The notes: generated from the letters alone by a model not told the origin. A stretch of 64,000 bases of DNA from Candidatus Schneideria nysicola (GCF_019923565.1 NZ_CP074435.1:417294-481293), one strand, 5' to 3'; positions 10,478 through 22,478 are shown, numbered from the stretch's first letter. Made by a program: numbers and translations.

Positions 10478-12169
10478 ATGACAGAATCGTTTTCTCAGCT
10501 TTTTGAAGCTTCATTAAAAGAAATAGAAACTCGTCCGGGTTCTATTATTCGAGGTACTATTATTTCTATAGCAAAAGATCTAGTTTTAGTTGATGCTGGA
10601 TTAAAGTCTGAAGCAACTATTCCTATCGATCAATTTTATAATGATAAAGGTGAATTAGAAATTCAGGTTGGGGATCAAGTCGATGTTGCACTCGATGCTA
10701 TAGAAGGTGGATTTGGTGAAACCTTATTATCTCGTGACAAAGTTAAACGTCATGAAATGTGGATTAATCTCGAGAGAGCTTATGAGAAATCCGAAAAAGT
10801 TATTGGTAAAATTAATGGGAAGGTTAAAGGAGGATTTACTGTTGATTTAAATGGAATACGTGCTTTTTTACCTGGATCTTTAGTAGATATTCGTCCAATA
10901 CGTGATACTTTTCATTTAGAAAATAAAGATCTTGAATTTAAACTAATTAAATTAGATCAAAAGCGTAATAATATTGTTGTATCTCGTCGTGCTATTATTG
11001 AATCTGAAAATAATCAGGAACGTGATCAATTAATTGATAAATTAAAAGAAGGTACAAAAATTAATGGTATTGTTAAAAATTTAACTGACTATGGTGCCTT
11101 TGTAGATTTAGGTGGTATTGATGGCTTACTACATATAACTGATATGACATGGAAGCGTATTAAGCATCCTAGTGAAATTGTTAATGTTGGAGATGAAATT
11201 TGTGTAAGGGTTCTAAAATTTGATAAAGAACGTGTGCGTGTTTCATTAGGGCTCAAACAACTCCACGAAGATCCATGGTTTTCTATAAAAAAACGTTATA
11301 AATCCAATATGCGTTTAAGTGGTCGTGTAACCAATTTAACTGACTATGGTTGTTTTGTGGAAATAGAAGAAGGGATAGAGGGACTGGTGCATGTCTCGGA
11401 GATGGACTGGACAAATAAAAATATTCATCCATCTAAAGTAGTAAGTGTAGGTAATATTGTAGAAGTAATGATTCTAGACATTGATGAAGAAAGACGTCGT
11501 ATTTCTTTAGGTATTAAACAATGTAGAAATAATCCTTGGCAACAATTTGCTAAAAATTATAATAAAGGTGACCATGTTATAGGACAAATTAAATCTATTA
11601 CTGATTTTGGTCTATTTATTGGATTAGAAGGAGGGATTGATGGTCTAGTACATCTCTCGGATATATCCTGGAATATCCCAGGAGAGGAAGCTGCACGTAC
11701 TTATAAAAAAGGTGATGAAATTGAAACGATGGTATTACAAGTTGATATAGAAAGAGAACGTATTTCTTTAGGTATTAAACAATTGGTTGAAGATCCTTTT
11801 AATCATTATATTTCAAGCAATAAGAAAGGTTCAGTCATATGTGGAAAAGTCACTGCTTTTGATCCTGATAAAAAAGAAATTGTAGTAGAATTAGCATATG
11901 GGATAGAAGGAAGAATCCCCCAATCGGAATTAGAACGCTTCCTTCCTAAGGAAGAGCAACTATCCTATCAAAATTATTTAAAAATAGGTGATAATATAGA
12001 TGTCAAATTGTCTGGTGTAGATAGGAAAAATCGCTTGATAAATTTATCCCTAATTCAGGAAAAAGAAATAGAAAATAATAAAAACGATCAAACAAAAAAT
12101 AAATTTCAAGAAGAAAAGAATTTTTATAATGTTATGACAGAAGCTTTTAAAGCCGCAACCAAGGAATAG
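10478..12169 (+). CDS. rpsA: Small ribosomal subunit protein bS1
   Basis: A 563-residue S1 protein (E. coli 557) with six S1/OB-fold repeats. Repeats 3-5 carry the repeated [45 protein letters not shown] and [23 protein letters not shown] type cores. It binds mRNA upstream regions and delivers leaders to the 30S subunit. The N-terminus [10 protein letters not shown] and the C-terminus [11 protein letters not shown] match E. coli. The sixth repeat is more divergent and slightly longer. The gene normally downstream, ihfB, is absent; convergent mutS follows 21 bases later. Confidence 0.97.
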   Translation: MTESFSQLFEASLKEIETRPGSIIRGTIISIAKDLVLVDAGLKSEATIPIDQFYNDKGELEIQVGDQVDVALDAIEGGFGETLLSRDKVKRHEMWINLERAYEKSEKVIGKINGKVKGGFTVDLNGIRAFLPGSLVDIRPIRDTFHLENKDLEFKLIKLDQKRNNIVVSRRAIIESENNQERDQLIDKLKEGTKINGIVKNLTDYGAFVDLGGIDGLLHITDMTWKRIKHPSEIVNVGDEICVRVLKFDKERVRVSLGLKQLHEDPWFSIKKRYKSNMRLSGRVTNLTDYGCFVEIEEGIEGLVHVSEMDWTNKNIHPSKVVSVGNIVEVMILDIDEERRRISLGIKQCRNNPWQQFAKNYNKGDHVIGQIKSITDFGLFIGLEGGIDGLVHLSDISWNIPGEEAARTYKKGDEIETMVLQVDIERERISLGIKQLVEDPFNHYISSNKKGSVICGKVTAFDPDKKEIVVELAYGIEGRIPQSELERFLPKEEQLSYQNYLKIGDNIDVKLSGVDRKNRLINLSLIQEKEIENNKNDQTKNKFQEEKNFYNVMTEAFKAATKE

Positions 12170-12190
12170 AAAAGAAGGAAGAGATCATTA

Positions 12191-14779
12191 TTATTTTTGT
12201 ATTTTGTTATTAATCCTTTTTTTTAAAAAATATAACCAATTAAGTGCTTTATGAGGGGTAAAATTATCCAGATCTAAACGATCGATTAAATTTATAATCG
12301 ATTTTTCCATAGATTTTTGATAGAAGAGATGATAATGATGTTGACTACTTCTATTTTCTTCATATAAAGTATTTTTTTTAGCTAATTCATAAGATTTTTT
12401 TCTTGCTCTTTCTATGACATTAGCAGGAACACCAGCTAGAGCTGCCACTGCTAATCCATAACTATTGTCAATAGCACCATCTTTAACATTATACATAAAA
12501 ATTAGAGATTGGTTATGTTCTAATGCATTTAAATGTACATTTTTTATTAGTGGATGTTTATTTTGAAGTTGCGTAAGTTCAAAGTAATGTGTAGAAAAGA
12601 GAGTCATAGATTGACGTTGAATTAACTCTTCTGCACAAGACCATGCCAAGGATAACCCATCATGAGTAGAGGTACCTCTACCAATTTCATCCATTAAAAT
12701 AAGACTATCTTTAGTAGCATTATTCAAAATATTAGCGGTTTCAGTCATCTCGACCATAAAAGTAGAACGTCCAGAAGATAAGTCATCAGATGCACCTATA
12801 CGAGTAAAAATTTGATCGATAGGACCTATAATAGCTTCATTGGCTGGGACAAAACTTCCTATATAACTTAATAATACGATTAATGCATTTTGACGCATAT
12901 AGGTACTTTTGCCTCCCATATTAGGTCCAGTAATCATTAGCATTCTTTCTTTTTGTGATAAATTTAATGAATTAGGTATAAATGTTTGATTTTTTATTTT
13001 TTGTTCTATAACGGGGTGACGACCAGCTATAATTTTTATACCTGTCTCTTTGCTAATATTAGGACAAACATAGTTTAAAGATATAGCACGTTCCGCTAAA
13101 TTACTTAATACATCTAGTTCTGCTAATGAACGTGCACTTCTTTGAAGTGCACCTAAGTATGGAATAAAAAAATCAAATAATCCATTATATAGTTCTTTTT
13201 CAAGAGAAAGGATTTTATCTTGTGCAAGTAGTACGTTTTTTTCATATTCCTTCAATTCTGGAATAGTATAGCGTTCAAAGTTTTTTAATGTTTGCTTACG
13301 TATATAGTAATTTGGGATCAAATGATTATGACTGCGATGAATTTGTATATAATATCCATGTACTCTATTATATGTAATTTTTAAAGTATCTATCCCCGTA
13401 TTTTTGCGCTCTTTCTTTTCTAAATCGTGTAGATAAGATGTACAATCTCTAGATATAGTACGCCATTTATCCAGTTCATTATTATAGCCCGATGCAATTA
13501 CTCCGCCTTCACGTAATACAGCTGGTGGAAATTCTACAATAGCTCTTTCTAAGAGCTGATATAACGATTCAAAATATCCAATATGATATACTATATTTTT
13601 CAGATGTGTTTCAGAATAGTTTTTGAACAATTCTTGAATAAGAGGAAATTGTTTCAAGGCATAACGCATACGCGTAAAATCACGTGGTCTTGCTGATTTT
13701 AGTGCAATACGAGAAGATATACGTTCTAAATCCTGTATTTTCGTCAATATTTTTCTTATTTTGATGAATGTTTCTTGTAGTATCACTATACTCCTTTGAC
13801 GATGTATTAACATACATCTATTACGAATAGGAGTATGTATCCAACGTTTTAACATACGACTTCCCATGGGAGTTATAGTACGATCAAGAATATCTAATAA
13901 TGTATTTTGGGTTCCTCCCTGTAAATTTTTAGTTAATTCTAAATTTTTCTGAGTAGTAGCATTCATTACTATTATATTTTTTTTATTTTCTAAAGATATT
14001 GATGAAATATGGGGTAATGAAATACATTGAGTATCCTTAACATATTGTAATAGGCATCCAGCAGCACATAATGCTATCTTTGCTTTTTCAACACCGAAAC
14101 CATGTAAGTTATTTGTATTAAATTGCCTATTTAATTGTTTATATGCTGTACTCAAATCAAATTCCCATATTGGTCGATAACGTATATTTCGATAATTCTC
14201 TAAGAAGGTAAACTTTCGTATTGTTTCGGGATAAAGAATTTCAGCAGGATTAGTGCGTTGCAATTCTGCAACCATATTATCTTGATTATCTATTTCTGAT
14301 ATAATAAAACGACCAGATGAGACATCTAATGTTGCATATCCAAATTTTTCTTTTTCATACCATATAGCAGCCAGAAGATTATCTTGTTTTTCATCCATTA
14401 ATGCTTCATCGCTTAAAGTTCCAGGAGTGACAATACGTACTACACGTCTTTCTATTAAACTTCCTGCTTTCTTTGAATCTCCTATTTGTTCACAAATAGC
14501 TATTGATTCCCCTAACGCAACTAATTTTGCTAAATAATTATCTAGTGCATGATAGGGTATACCAGCCATAGGAATTGGTTTCCCATCATATATTCCTCTT
14601 TTAGTTAGAGTAATATTAATTAAATTAGAAATTTTTTTTGCATCTTCATAAAAAAGTTCATAGAAATCTCCCATACGATAAAATAAAAGCATATCGGAAT
14701 ACTTTTTTTTAAGTTGTATGTATTGTTGCATACTAGGAGTAGGAGTGTTTATTTTCTTGTCTTTAAGATATGGTTTCAT
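12191..14779 (-). CDS. mutS: DNA mismatch repair protein MutS
   Basis: An 862-residue MutS (E. coli 853). The mismatch-reading Phe-x-Glu motif is at F39-Y-E41 ([11 protein letters not shown]), the Walker [10 protein letters not shown] and Walker [17 protein letters not shown] lie in the C-terminal ATPase, and THYFELTQL follows. All functional motifs look intact, so mismatch recognition is probably retained. MutL and MutH are not in the window, but uvrD at the left edge is the helicase partner. No clear ribosome binding site precedes ATG 14779. Confidence 0.97.
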   Translation of the reverse strand: MKPYLKDKKINTPTPSMQQYIQLKKKYSDMLLFYRMGDFYELFYEDAKKISNLINITLTKRGIYDGKPIPMAGIPYHALDNYLAKLVALGESIAICEQIGDSKKAGSLIERRVVRIVTPGTLSDEALMDEKQDNLLAAIWYEKEKFGYATLDVSSGRFIISEIDNQDNMVAELQRTNPAEILYPETIRKFTFLENYRNIRYRPIWEFDLSTAYKQLNRQFNTNNLHGFGVEKAKIALCAAGCLLQYVKDTQCISLPHISSISLENKKNIIVMNATTQKNLELTKNLQGGTQNTLLDILDRTITPMGSRMLKRWIHTPIRNRCMLIHRQRSIVILQETFIKIRKILTKIQDLERISSRIALKSARPRDFTRMRYALKQFPLIQELFKNYSETHLKNIVYHIGYFESLYQLLERAIVEFPPAVLREGGVIASGYNNELDKWRTISRDCTSYLHDLEKKERKNTGIDTLKITYNRVHGYYIQIHRSHNHLIPNYYIRKQTLKNFERYTIPELKEYEKNVLLAQDKILSLEKELYNGLFDFFIPYLGALQRSARSLAELDVLSNLAERAISLNYVCPNISKETGIKIIAGRHPVIEQKIKNQTFIPNSLNLSQKERMLMITGPNMGGKSTYMRQNALIVLLSYIGSFVPANEAIIGPIDQIFTRIGASDDLSSGRSTFMVEMTETANILNNATKDSLILMDEIGRGTSTHDGLSLAWSCAEELIQRQSMTLFSTHYFELTQLQNKHPLIKNVHLNALEHNQSLIFMYNVKDGAIDNSYGLAVAALAGVPANVIERARKKSYELAKKNTLYEENRSSQHHYHLFYQKSMEKSIINLIDRLDLDNFTPHKALNWLYFLKKRINNKIQK

Positions 14780-14917
14780 TTTGTATTAAAAATAGAATGT
14801 GATTAACTCTATTATATAGTATTTAAAAAATACTATCATTACATTAAAAAAATTTAATATAATTAAATTTCTTAGATATAAAAAATATTATAGGGAAAAT
14901 AATATTGGATAAATTTT

Positions 14918-15250
14918 ATGAAAAAGATCTTCCAAATTACCGATACTGCAGCAAAGAGAATTCATGATATTATTCAAAGTGAAAAAAAATCTGAAATGAA
15001 ATTGCGTATATATATTATAGGAGGAGGGTGTAGTGGATTTCAATATAGATTTATGTTAGATAAGACTATAAATGAAGGTGACTATATTTTTGAAGAAAAA
15101 GGAGTATTTTTGATCATCGATCCAATGAGTTTTCAATATCTTATTGGTGGATTAATAGATTATAAGGAGGAACTAGAGGGATCACGATTTATTATTAAAA
15201 ATCCTAATGCACAACATACATGTAGTTGTGGTTTATCCTTTAGTGTATAG
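14918..15250 (+). CDS. erpA: Iron-sulfur cluster insertion protein ErpA
   Basis: A 110-residue A-type Fe-S carrier. The three ligand cysteines are C38 (GGGCSGFQY) and C102/C104 ([11 protein letters not shown]). The segments [11 protein letters not shown] and [13 protein letters not shown] match E. coli ErpA (114 aa) better than IscA or SufA. It passes clusters to target enzymes. Elsewhere in the window iscS, nfuA and ibaG also serve Fe-S metabolism. Divergent from mutS. Confidence 0.93.
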   Translation: MKKIFQITDTAAKRIHDIIQSEKKSEMKLRIYIIGGGCSGFQYRFMLDKTINEGDYIFEEKGVFLIIDPMSFQYLIGGLIDYKEELEGSRFIIKNPNAQHTCSCGLSFSV

Positions 15251-15372
15251 TGATTATTATCATCATAGTAAATTGATTCATGATATAATCAATTGCTATA
15301 TTTAGAACGCTGCTCTTAGACATTCCATAAAAAACTTATTATATTGGTAACGAATGGAGAATGGAAATTCAT

Positions 15373-16665
15373 ATGATTGATCCTAATTTATTACGTTATG
15401 AATTAGAAACGACTGCTAAAAAATTGCAACGAAGACAATATCAATTAGATATTGAAAATATTAAAAAAAAAGAAGCCAGTAGAAAACAATTACAAAAAGA
15501 AAATGACAGTTTAAGAGAACAACGTAATAGTTGGTCTAAAGAGAGCGGTTATGCTAAAATTAGAGGAGAAAATATCGATTTTTTTCGTTCAAAGATGAAT
15601 CAAATTAATCATAATTTAGATCAAGTTAAATTACAACTTGCTATGCTACGAGAAACAATTCAAAATGATTTAATGTCGATACCTAATATTCCAGATGATA
15701 GTATACCGGATGGATTACATAAAAATAATAATAAAGAAGTATTAAGATGGGGAAAGATCAAACAATATAATTTTCTTTTACGAGATCATACCTCATTAGG
15801 AAAAATGATGGGATATGAATTAAATTTTTCAGTTGCTTCCAAAATTGCTGGTTCTCGTTTTGTAGTAATGTGTGGAGATCTTGCAAAGATACACCGTGCA
15901 TTAATACAATTTATGTTAGATTTGCATGTTGAAAAACATGGATATAAAGAATACTATTTACCTTATTTAGTTAATCAAACATCATTATATGGGACAGGAC
16001 AATTACCTAAATTTGAGGATGAACTTTTTCATATTATCAATGAGAAAAAAAATAATCGTTATACCCTTATACCCACAGCAGAAGTACCCTTAATAAATTT
16101 AATTCGAAATGAGATAATAGAAGAAAAAATGTTACCATTAAAAATGGTTGCTCATACCCCATGTTTTCGTGCTGAAGCTGGAGCATATGGGAAAGATACC
16201 CGTGGCTTAATACGTATGCATCAATTTGATAAAGTCGAATTAGTACAAATAGTCCAACCTCAAAAATCCATGGAAGCCTTAGAAGCTATTACACTTCATG
16301 CTGAAAAAGTTCTACAGTTACTTGATTTACCGTATCGTAAAATATTGTTATGTGCTGGAGAATTAAGTTTTGCTTCATGTAAAACATATGATCTAGAGGT
16401 TTGGTTTCCTTATGAAAAAAGGTATTATGAAGTCTCTTCATGTTCTAATGTATCAGATTTTCAATCACGTCGTATTCATGCCCGATATCGTATAAAAGGA
16501 AATAAAAAATTATATCTATTACATACTTTAAATGGATCTGGTCTTGCCGTAGGACGTACATTAGCAGCAATATTAGAAAATTACCAATTACCAGATGGAG
16601 GGATTGAAATACCCAAAGTGCTTAAACCTTATATGAAGAACTTAAAAAAGTTATATTATAACTAA
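15373..16665 (+). CDS. serS: Seryl-tRNA synthetase
   Basis: A class II synthetase of 430 residues, identical in length to E. coli SerS when started at ATG 15373 (MIDPNLLRYE). GGAGA at 15356-15360 is 12 bases upstream of it, whereas the earlier in-frame ATG 15361 directly abuts this site. The first ~110 residues form the coiled-coil arm that recognises the long variable arm of tRNA-Ser. The core carries PTAEVPL, FRAEAGAYGKDTRGLIRMHQFDKVE and the motif 3 LNGSGLAVGRTLAAILEN. Confidence 0.96.
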   Translation: MIDPNLLRYELETTAKKLQRRQYQLDIENIKKKEASRKQLQKENDSLREQRNSWSKESGYAKIRGENIDFFRSKMNQINHNLDQVKLQLAMLRETIQNDLMSIPNIPDDSIPDGLHKNNNKEVLRWGKIKQYNFLLRDHTSLGKMMGYELNFSVASKIAGSRFVVMCGDLAKIHRALIQFMLDLHVEKHGYKEYYLPYLVNQTSLYGTGQLPKFEDELFHIINEKKNNRYTLIPTAEVPLINLIRNEIIEEKMLPLKMVAHTPCFRAEAGAYGKDTRGLIRMHQFDKVELVQIVQPQKSMEALEAITLHAEKVLQLLDLPYRKILLCAGELSFASCKTYDLEVWFPYEKRYYEVSSCSNVSDFQSRRIHARYRIKGNKKLYLLHTLNGSGLAVGRTLAAILENYQLPDGGIEIPKVLKPYMKNLKKLYYN

Positions 16666-16756
16666 TGTAATTTAGTTTATTTTATAAATTTTAATAGTGG
16701 TATACTTTTGATTAGTTTGCTTTAAATGTTAATATTTAAATAAAAGGATAATTATT

Positions 16757-17092
16757 ATGAATAATGTTGATAATAAGATTATTTATCTTAATGATAAAAA
16801 TTTTGATAAGGTAGTGTTACAATCAGACACAGCTTGTCTTGTCGATTTTTGGGCAGATTGGTGCGCTCCTTGTAAACAAATTTCTGCTATTTTAGATGAA
16901 ATTTGTAAAGATTTTGATAAAAATCTAATTATAGCTAAATTGAATGTTAGTGAGTATACTAGTATTGCAAATAAATATAATATTAGAAGTATTCCTACAC
17001 TATTACTTTTTCGTAATGGAGAAGTTATAGCTAATAAAACTGGATCCTGTTCTAAAGAACAGTTAATGACATTTTTAAGAACATCTATATAG
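16757..17092 (+). CDS. trxA: Thioredoxin 1
   Basis: A 111-residue thioredoxin with active site W35-C36-A-P-C39-K in the FWADWCAPCKQI block and the cis-proline segment RSIPTLLLFRNGE. It reduces disulfides in ribonucleotide reductase and other targets. The upstream AAAGGA gives the ATG 16757 start. It precedes rho by 111 bases, the E. coli trxA-rho order; rhlB and gpp, which lie nearby in E. coli, are gone. Confidence 0.96.
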   Translation: MNNVDNKIIYLNDKNFDKVVLQSDTACLVDFWADWCAPCKQISAILDEICKDFDKNLIIAKLNVSEYTSIANKYNIRSIPTLLLFRNGEVIANKTGSCSKEQLMTFLRTSI

Positions 17093-17203
17093 TTCTGAAT
17101 AGATAGCTAGAGAAGGATTATTCAGTCAATTAACAATCTATAGTTATACAATCCAATTAAGATCATTCTTCAATCCCCCAAGGTTAGAAAAGAACCTATC
17201 ATT

Positions 17204-18463
17204 ATGAATCTTACTAAATTAAAAAATACCCCAGTTTCTGAACTAGTTGTTCTTGGTGAAAATATGGGAATAGAAAATTTGGCACGGTTACGTAAACAAG
17301 ATATTATTTTCTCCATTCTTAAACAACATGCTAAAAGTGGAGAGGATATATTTGGAAACGGTGTATTAGAGATACTGCAAGATGGATTTGGATTTTTGCG
17401 ATCGAGTGATAGTTCTTATCTCGCTGGTCCAGATGATATTTATGTTTCACCCAGTCAAATTCGTCGGTTTAATCTGCGTACTGGTGATACTATTTCTGGT
17501 AAAATTAGACCTCCTAAAGAAGGAGAGCGATATTTTGCATTATTAAAAGTGAATGAAGTGAATCACGATAAGCCAGAAAATGCTCGTAATAAAATTCTCT
17601 TTGAAAACTTGACACCACTCCATGCTAATTCTCGTTTACGTATGGAAAGAGGGAATGGTTCTGCTGAAGATTTAACTGTTCGTGTATTAGATTTAGCCTC
17701 TCCTATTGGTAGAGGGCAACGTGGATTAATTGTAGCCCCTCCTAAAGCTGGTAAAACTATATTACTACAAAATATTGCACAAGGTCTCGCCTATAATTAT
17801 CCTGATTGTATCTTAATAGTATTATTAATAGATGAACGTCCTGAAGAAGTAACTGAAATGCAACGTCTAGTCAAAGGGGAAGTGATCGCATCTACCTTTG
17901 ATGAACCTGCATCTAGACATGTTCAAGTAGCTGAAATGGTTATAGAAAAGGCAAAAAGATTAGTAGAACATAAAGAAGATGTTATTATTTTATTAGATTC
18001 TATAACCAGATTAGCACGTGCTTATAATACAGTTATTCCGGGTTCAGGTAAAATATTAACAGGAGGAGTAGATGCCAATGCTTTACATCGTCCTAAACGT
18101 TTTTTCGGTGCAGCACGTAATATGGAAGAAGGAGGAAGTCTTACAATAATTGCTACCGCTTTAATTGATACCGGATCAAAAATGGATGAAGTTATTTATG
18201 AAGAATTTAAGGGTACTGGTAATATGGAATTACATTTATCTCGTAAAATCGCAGAAAAACGTGTTTTTCCCGCTATTGATTATAATCGTTCTGGAACAAG
18301 AAAAGAAGAACTTCTGACCACTCCAGAGGAACTTCAGAAAATGTGGATTCTGAGAAAAATTATGCATCCTATGGGAGAAATTGAGGCAATGGAATTTCTA
18401 ATTAATAAATTAGCTATGACTAAAACTAATGATGAATTCTTTGATATGATGAAGCGTTCCTAA
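17204..18463 (+). CDS. rho: Transcription termination factor Rho
   Basis: 419 residues, exactly the E. coli length. The N-terminal RNA-binding domain ([22 protein letters not shown] ... GFGFLRS) is complete. The ATPase carries the P-loop APPKAGKT near residue 178-185, [15 protein letters not shown] and the Q/R-loop segments. This hexameric helicase ends transcription at C-rich, unstructured RNA. Several convergent gene pairs in the window lack room for intrinsic terminators, which would fit a major role for Rho. Confidence 0.97.
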   Translation: MNLTKLKNTPVSELVVLGENMGIENLARLRKQDIIFSILKQHAKSGEDIFGNGVLEILQDGFGFLRSSDSSYLAGPDDIYVSPSQIRRFNLRTGDTISGKIRPPKEGERYFALLKVNEVNHDKPENARNKILFENLTPLHANSRLRMERGNGSAEDLTVRVLDLASPIGRGQRGLIVAPPKAGKTILLQNIAQGLAYNYPDCILIVLLIDERPEEVTEMQRLVKGEVIASTFDEPASRHVQVAEMVIEKAKRLVEHKEDVIILLDSITRLARAYNTVIPGSGKILTGGVDANALHRPKRFFGAARNMEEGGSLTIIATALIDTGSKMDEVIYEEFKGTGNMELHLSRKIAEKRVFPAIDYNRSGTRKEELLTTPEELQKMWILRKIMHPMGEIEAMEFLINKLAMTKTNDEFFDMMKRS

Positions 18464-18577
18464 CTCTTTAATATTCTTTCTTCTCTTTTAAAGATTTGTT
18501 GCAATCCCTCCTTGAGTATATAAAGTAGAAGATTCAATAAACATCATCGAATAGTGTACAATTTTTATAAAAATAGC

Positions 18578-18606
18578 TAGACATCTCAAAAATAAAATTT
18601 TATTAT
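18578..18606 (+). promoter_or_regulatory. Sigma70-type promoter for the Arg-His-Leu-Pro tRNA operon
   Basis: TAGACA (18578-18583, 5/6 to consensus) is separated by exactly 17 bases from TATTAT (18601-18606, 5/6). Transcription would begin about 18613, some 17 bases before the first tRNA. The spacing and position make this credible despite the AT-rich background. Confidence 0.6.
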
Positions 18607-18629
18607 TTTCTTTATATTTTAATAGAATT

Positions 18630-18703
18630 GCGCCTGTAGCTCAATTGGATAGAGCGCTACCCTCCGGAGGTAGAAGTATCAGGTTCGAATCCTGTCAGGC
18701 GTG
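18630..18703 (+). tRNA. argX: tRNA-Arg (CCG)
   Basis: A 74-nt cloverleaf close to E. coli argX. The acceptor stem GCGCCTG pairs with CAGGCGT, the D-arm is AGCTCAATTGGATAGAGC, the anticodon loop is CTCCGGA with anticodon CCG, and the T-arm is AGGTTCGAATCCT. No CCA is encoded after the discriminator G. Confidence 0.96.
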
Positions 18704-18715
18704 ACTATAATTTTT

Positions 18716-18789
18716 GGTGATTGTAGCTCAGTTGGTAGAGCCCTGGATTGTGATTCCAGTAGTCGTGGGTTCGATTCCCATCAATCACC
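18716..18789 (+). tRNA. hisR: tRNA-His (GTG)
   Basis: Matches E. coli hisR almost base for base through the D- and anticodon arms (CCCTGGATTGTGATTCCAG, anticodon GTG). The special extra G at -1 (18716) faces discriminator C73 (18789). The acceptor stem GTGATTG pairs with CAATCAC. No CCA is encoded. Confidence 0.96.
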
Positions 18790-18816
18790 CATCCATTCCA
18801 TAACATAAATGAATAT

Positions 18817-18900
18817 GCGAAGATGGCGGAATAGGTAGACGCGCTAGTTTCAGGTGTTAGTGTCGTATTGGGCGTGAGGGTTCGATTCCCTCTCTTCGCA
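18817..18900 (+). tRNA. leuT: tRNA-Leu (CAG)
   Basis: An 84-nt class II tRNA with a long variable arm. The acceptor stem GCGAAGA pairs with TCTTCGC, discriminator A. The anticodon arm TAGTTTCAGGTGTTA has anticodon CAG, corresponding to E. coli leuT. The third member of the argX-hisR-leuT-proM operon. No encoded CCA. Confidence 0.95.
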
Positions 18901-18928
18901 GTATAAGATGTTTTCTATAATTTTTTAT

Positions 18929-19002
18929 CGGCGAGTGGCGCAGTTTGGTAGCGCGGCTGGTTTGGGACCAGTAGGTCGGAGGTTCAAATCCTCTCTCGCC
19001 GA
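18929..19002 (+). tRNA. proM: tRNA-Pro (TGG)
   Basis: A 74-nt tRNA matching E. coli proM. The acceptor stem CGGCGAG pairs with CTCGCCG, the anticodon stem-loop GCTGGTTTGGGACCAG has anticodon TGG, and the T-arm is GAGGTTCAAATCCTC. The last gene of the four-tRNA operon. No encoded CCA. Confidence 0.96.
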
Positions 19003-19157
19003 ATCTCTCCCTAATGGAGACGTTTAAAAAATAAAAGCATATCTATTTTAGTTCCAAGTAAAGGAATAAAAAACAGAATTTATAGATATTTTCTATTAAT
19101 CTCTACAATCTAGATTCACTCCTTTTCTTAATTGGGGAAGTAAAAAGAGGGAAGTAA

Positions 19158-21305
19158 ATGAATGATCAATATGCAGATAACAAACCGATACTGAAATATT
19201 TTTCTATAGATTTAACGGAACAAGCAGAAAAAGGAAAATTGGATCCTATTATTGGTCGTGATGAAGAAATTCGTCGAACTATTCAAGTATTACAGAGAAG
19301 AACAAAAAATAATCCTGTATTAATTGGAGCGCCTGGGGTAGGAAAAACGGCTATTGTTGAAGGATTGGCACAACGTATTGTTAATAATGAAGTTCCAGAT
19401 GGTTTGAAAAATAGTCGTCTACTATCTTTAGATATGGGTGCTTTGTTAGCTGGTACTAAATATAGAGGTGAATTTGAAGAACGTTTGAAAAGGGTACTTA
19501 ATGAGATTAAACAATCAGAAAAAAATATTATTTTATTTATAGATGAATTACATACCATTATTGGTACAGGAAAAATAGATGGAATGATGGACGCTGGAAA
19601 TATGTTAAAACCTGCTCTTTCCAGAGGTGAATTACATTGTGTAGGTGCTACTACCTTGGATGAATATCGTCAGTATATTGAAAAAGATGCGGCATTAGAA
19701 AGAAGATTTCAAAAAGTCCTTGTTATTGAACCTAGTATAGAGGATACAATTGCAATTTTAAGAGGATTAAAAGAACGTTACGAATTACATCATCATGTAC
19801 AAATTACGGATACTGCGATTGTAGCAGCTGCCACGTTATCTGCGAGATATATTACTGATCGTAACTTACCAGATAAAGCAATTGATCTGATTGATGAAAC
19901 TGCTTCTAGCATTCGCATACAGATTGATTCTAAACCAGAAGAACTTGATCGTTTGGATCGTCGTATTGTTCAGCTAAAATTAGAAAAAAAAGCTTTAGAA
20001 AAAGAATCAAAAGAATTAGATGAAAGAAGTGTTAAACGTCTTGACTCCTTAAAAAAGGAAATTTTAGAAAAAGAATCCTCTTATGCTGCTTTATATTCAC
20101 AGTGGAATACAGAAAAACGTTCTTTATTAAAAGTTCAAAATTTAAAATATGAATTAGAAAAAGCAAGAATTTCTATAGAACAAGCTCGACGTACAGGTGA
20201 TTTAGCCAAAATGTCAGAGCTACAATATGGTATCATTCCAGAAATTGAAAGAAAACTGGAAATAATTCTATCTCAATCAAAAAAGATGGCACGTCTCATT
20301 CGTAGCCGTGTTACCGATAAAGAAATAGCAGAAACCTTAGCAAAATGGACCGGTATTCCGGTATCCAAAATGTTAGAAATTGAGAAAGAAAAATTATTAC
20401 ATATGGAAAAAGAATTGCATAAGAGAATAATTGGACAAAAAGAAGCAGTAGAAGCCGTATCTCATGCGATTCGTCGTAGTCGAGCAGGGTTATCCGATAC
20501 AAATAGACCGATTGGTTCTTTTCTCTTTCTTGGTCCAACCGGAGTAGGGAAAACAGAGTTATGTAAAGCATTAGCTAATTTTATGTTTAGTAATGATAAT
20601 ACTATGGTTCGTCTCGATATGTCCGAATTTATGGAGAAACATTCTATTGCGAAGTTAGTCGGTGCCCCTCCTGGATATATCGGTTATGAATCGGGAGGAT
20701 TTCTTACCGAAGCTATTCGTAATAGACCATACTCTCTTATTTTGTTAGATGAAATAGAGAAGGCACATCCAGATATTTTTAATATATTATTACAAGTATT
20801 AGATGATGGTAGGCTAACGGATAGTAAAGGTAGAACAGTAGATTTTCGTAATACCATTATTAGTATGACTTCTAATCTGGGTTCTGATCTAATTCAAGAT
20901 AGATTTTGGGACATAGACTATAACGAAATGAAACATATGGTTCTTAATATTGTCAATCGGCATTTCCGTCCGGAATTTATTAATAGAATTGATGAAATCG
21001 TTGTTTTTCATCCTTTAAATCAGGAACATATTAATGAAATTATTAGAATACAACTCCAAGGATTAATGAATAGACTAGAAGAAAAAGGATATTCACCTAT
21101 TACTATAAGTGAAGAAGTATATTCAGTATTGCGAATGTCTGGTTTTGATTCGATATATGGAGCTCGTCCTTTAAAACGTTCTATACGACAAAAAATTGAA
21201 AATTTTTTATCGTATCAAATGTTATCTGGAAAATTATTACCTGGAAAACCCATAAAATTAGATGTAATAGATAATAAAATAGTATCCATACAAAAGGATA
21301 TGTAG
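19158..21305 (+). CDS. clpB: Disaggregase ClpB, short (N-domain-less) isoform only
   Basis: A 715-residue Hsp100 ATPase that, with DnaK, extracts proteins from aggregates. It begins MNDQYADN, which lines up with V149-N-D-Q of E. coli ClpB (857 aa), the internal GTG start of the natural short form ClpB-80. The whole N-terminal domain (~148 residues) is missing. Only 155 bases separate the start from the tRNA-Pro gene, so it cannot be encoded upstream. NBD1 has Walker A GAPGVGKT (58-65) and Walker B FIDELHT (~128-133). The coiled-coil M-domain follows, then NBD2 with GPTGVGKTE (~460) and [12 protein letters not shown] purine-rich AGAGGGAAG precedes the ATG. No heat-shock promoter is evident. 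Convergent with iscS, 3 bases apart. Confidence 0.96.
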   Translation: MNDQYADNKPILKYFSIDLTEQAEKGKLDPIIGRDEEIRRTIQVLQRRTKNNPVLIGAPGVGKTAIVEGLAQRIVNNEVPDGLKNSRLLSLDMGALLAGTKYRGEFEERLKRVLNEIKQSEKNIILFIDELHTIIGTGKIDGMMDAGNMLKPALSRGELHCVGATTLDEYRQYIEKDAALERRFQKVLVIEPSIEDTIAILRGLKERYELHHHVQITDTAIVAAATLSARYITDRNLPDKAIDLIDETASSIRIQIDSKPEELDRLDRRIVQLKLEKKALEKESKELDERSVKRLDSLKKEILEKESSYAALYSQWNTEKRSLLKVQNLKYELEKARISIEQARRTGDLAKMSELQYGIIPEIERKLEIILSQSKKMARLIRSRVTDKEIAETLAKWTGIPVSKMLEIEKEKLLHMEKELHKRIIGQKEAVEAVSHAIRRSRAGLSDTNRPIGSFLFLGPTGVGKTELCKALANFMFSNDNTMVRLDMSEFMEKHSIAKLVGAPPGYIGYESGGFLTEAIRNRPYSLILLDEIEKAHPDIFNILLQVLDDGRLTDSKGRTVDFRNTIISMTSNLGSDLIQDRFWDIDYNEMKHMVLNIVNRHFRPEFINRIDEIVVFHPLNQEHINEIIRIQLQGLMNRLEEKGYSPITISEEVYSVLRMSGFDSIYGARPLKRSIRQKIENFLSYQMLSGKLLPGKPIKLDVIDNKIVSIQKDM

Positions 21306-21308
21306 TTG

Positions 21309-22478
21309 TTAAAGATAGAATTGAGATAATTGTAAGACTACATTATAAATATGATCGGCCGCAAAATCAATTTCTTCTTTTGTAGTAAAACGTCCGATAG
21401 AAATACGTATAGGACTATTATTCATTACTGATTTTTTTGGATTAGTATGCAATGCGTGTAATACATGGGAGAATTCCAATGTAGCTGTAGTACAAGCCGC
21501 ACTAGATGAAATAGCTACATCTTTTAACATGAGAATTAAAGCCTCCCCATCTATAGAGCTAAAACTGATATTGATGATAGTTGCAATACTGTTTACTAAA
21601 TCACCATTGAGTTGTATTCCTGGAATTTGTTTTAATTTTTCCCATAATAAGTTACGTAATAGATGTAATCGTGGCATTTCGGTATGCATTTCTTCTGATG
21701 CGATCCGAATAGCTTCACCCATACCTACGATTTGATGTACTGGTAATGTTCCAGAACGCATTCCTCTTTCATGATTTCCGCCATGTATTTGTGGTGTAAT
21801 TTTAACCCATGGCTTTCTACTGATATATAATACACCAATCCCCTTTGGTCCATATATTTTATGACCACTAAAAGACATGAAATCTATAAAGGAATTTTTT
21901 TTTAAATCAATAGGCAATTTTCCTATACTTTGTGTTGCATCTACATGAAACAATATATTATTTTCACGACATAATTTTCCCAATGCATAAATGTCTTGAA
22001 TCACACCAATTTCATTGTTAACATGCATGATGGATACTAAAATAGTATCATTCAGTAAAGAATCTTGTAATTGTTTTAATGTAATTAGTCCATTAGATAA
22101 GGGTTTTAAAAGAGTAAGCTTAAATCCTTCTTGTTCTAATTTTGTACAACTATCTAAGACAGATTTATGTTCTATCATGCTGGTGATAATATGTCTTCCT
22201 TTATGAAAATTAGCATAAGCTGCTCCCTTAATAGCGAGATTATTAGACTCGGTCGCTCCTGATGTAAAGATGATTTCACGAATATCAGCTCCAATAGTAT
22301 GAGCAATTTGATTACGTGCGATGTCTACTGCTTCATCTGCTTGCCATCCATATAGATGAGAACGCGAAGAGGGATTACCAAATATTCCTTCTAAAGTTAG
22401 ATATTGCATCATTTTTTTTGCAACACGAGGATCTACTGGTGTAGTAGCGGCATAATCTAGATAAATTGGTAATTTCAT
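21309..22478 (-). CDS. iscS: Cysteine desulfurase IscS (C-terminally shortened)
   Basis: A 389-residue PLP enzyme that takes sulfur from cysteine for Fe-S clusters and tRNA thiolation. K207 ([12 protein letters not shown]) is the PLP lysine, H105 stacks on the cofactor and C329 ([11 protein letters not shown]) is the persulfide cysteine. E. coli IscS has 404 residues; the protein here stops after LSQFYL and lacks the last ~15 residues (the WEMYKQGVDLNSIEW region), part of the tail used in IscU contacts. AGAGGA at 22493-22488 gives a good ribosome binding site for ATG 22478. iscR, iscU, iscA, hscBA and fdx are not adjacent. Confidence 0.95.
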   Translation of the reverse strand: MKLPIYLDYAATTPVDPRVAKKMMQYLTLEGIFGNPSSRSHLYGWQADEAVDIARNQIAHTIGADIREIIFTSGATESNNLAIKGAAYANFHKGRHIITSMIEHKSVLDSCTKLEQEGFKLTLLKPLSNGLITLKQLQDSLLNDTILVSIMHVNNEIGVIQDIYALGKLCRENNILFHVDATQSIGKLPIDLKKNSFIDFMSFSGHKIYGPKGIGVLYISRKPWVKITPQIHGGNHERGMRSGTLPVHQIVGMGEAIRIASEEMHTEMPRLHLLRNLLWEKLKQIPGIQLNGDLVNSIATIINISFSSIDGEALILMLKDVAISSSAACTTATLEFSHVLHALHTNPKKSVMNNSPIRISIGRFTTKEEIDFAADHIYNVVLQLSQFYL

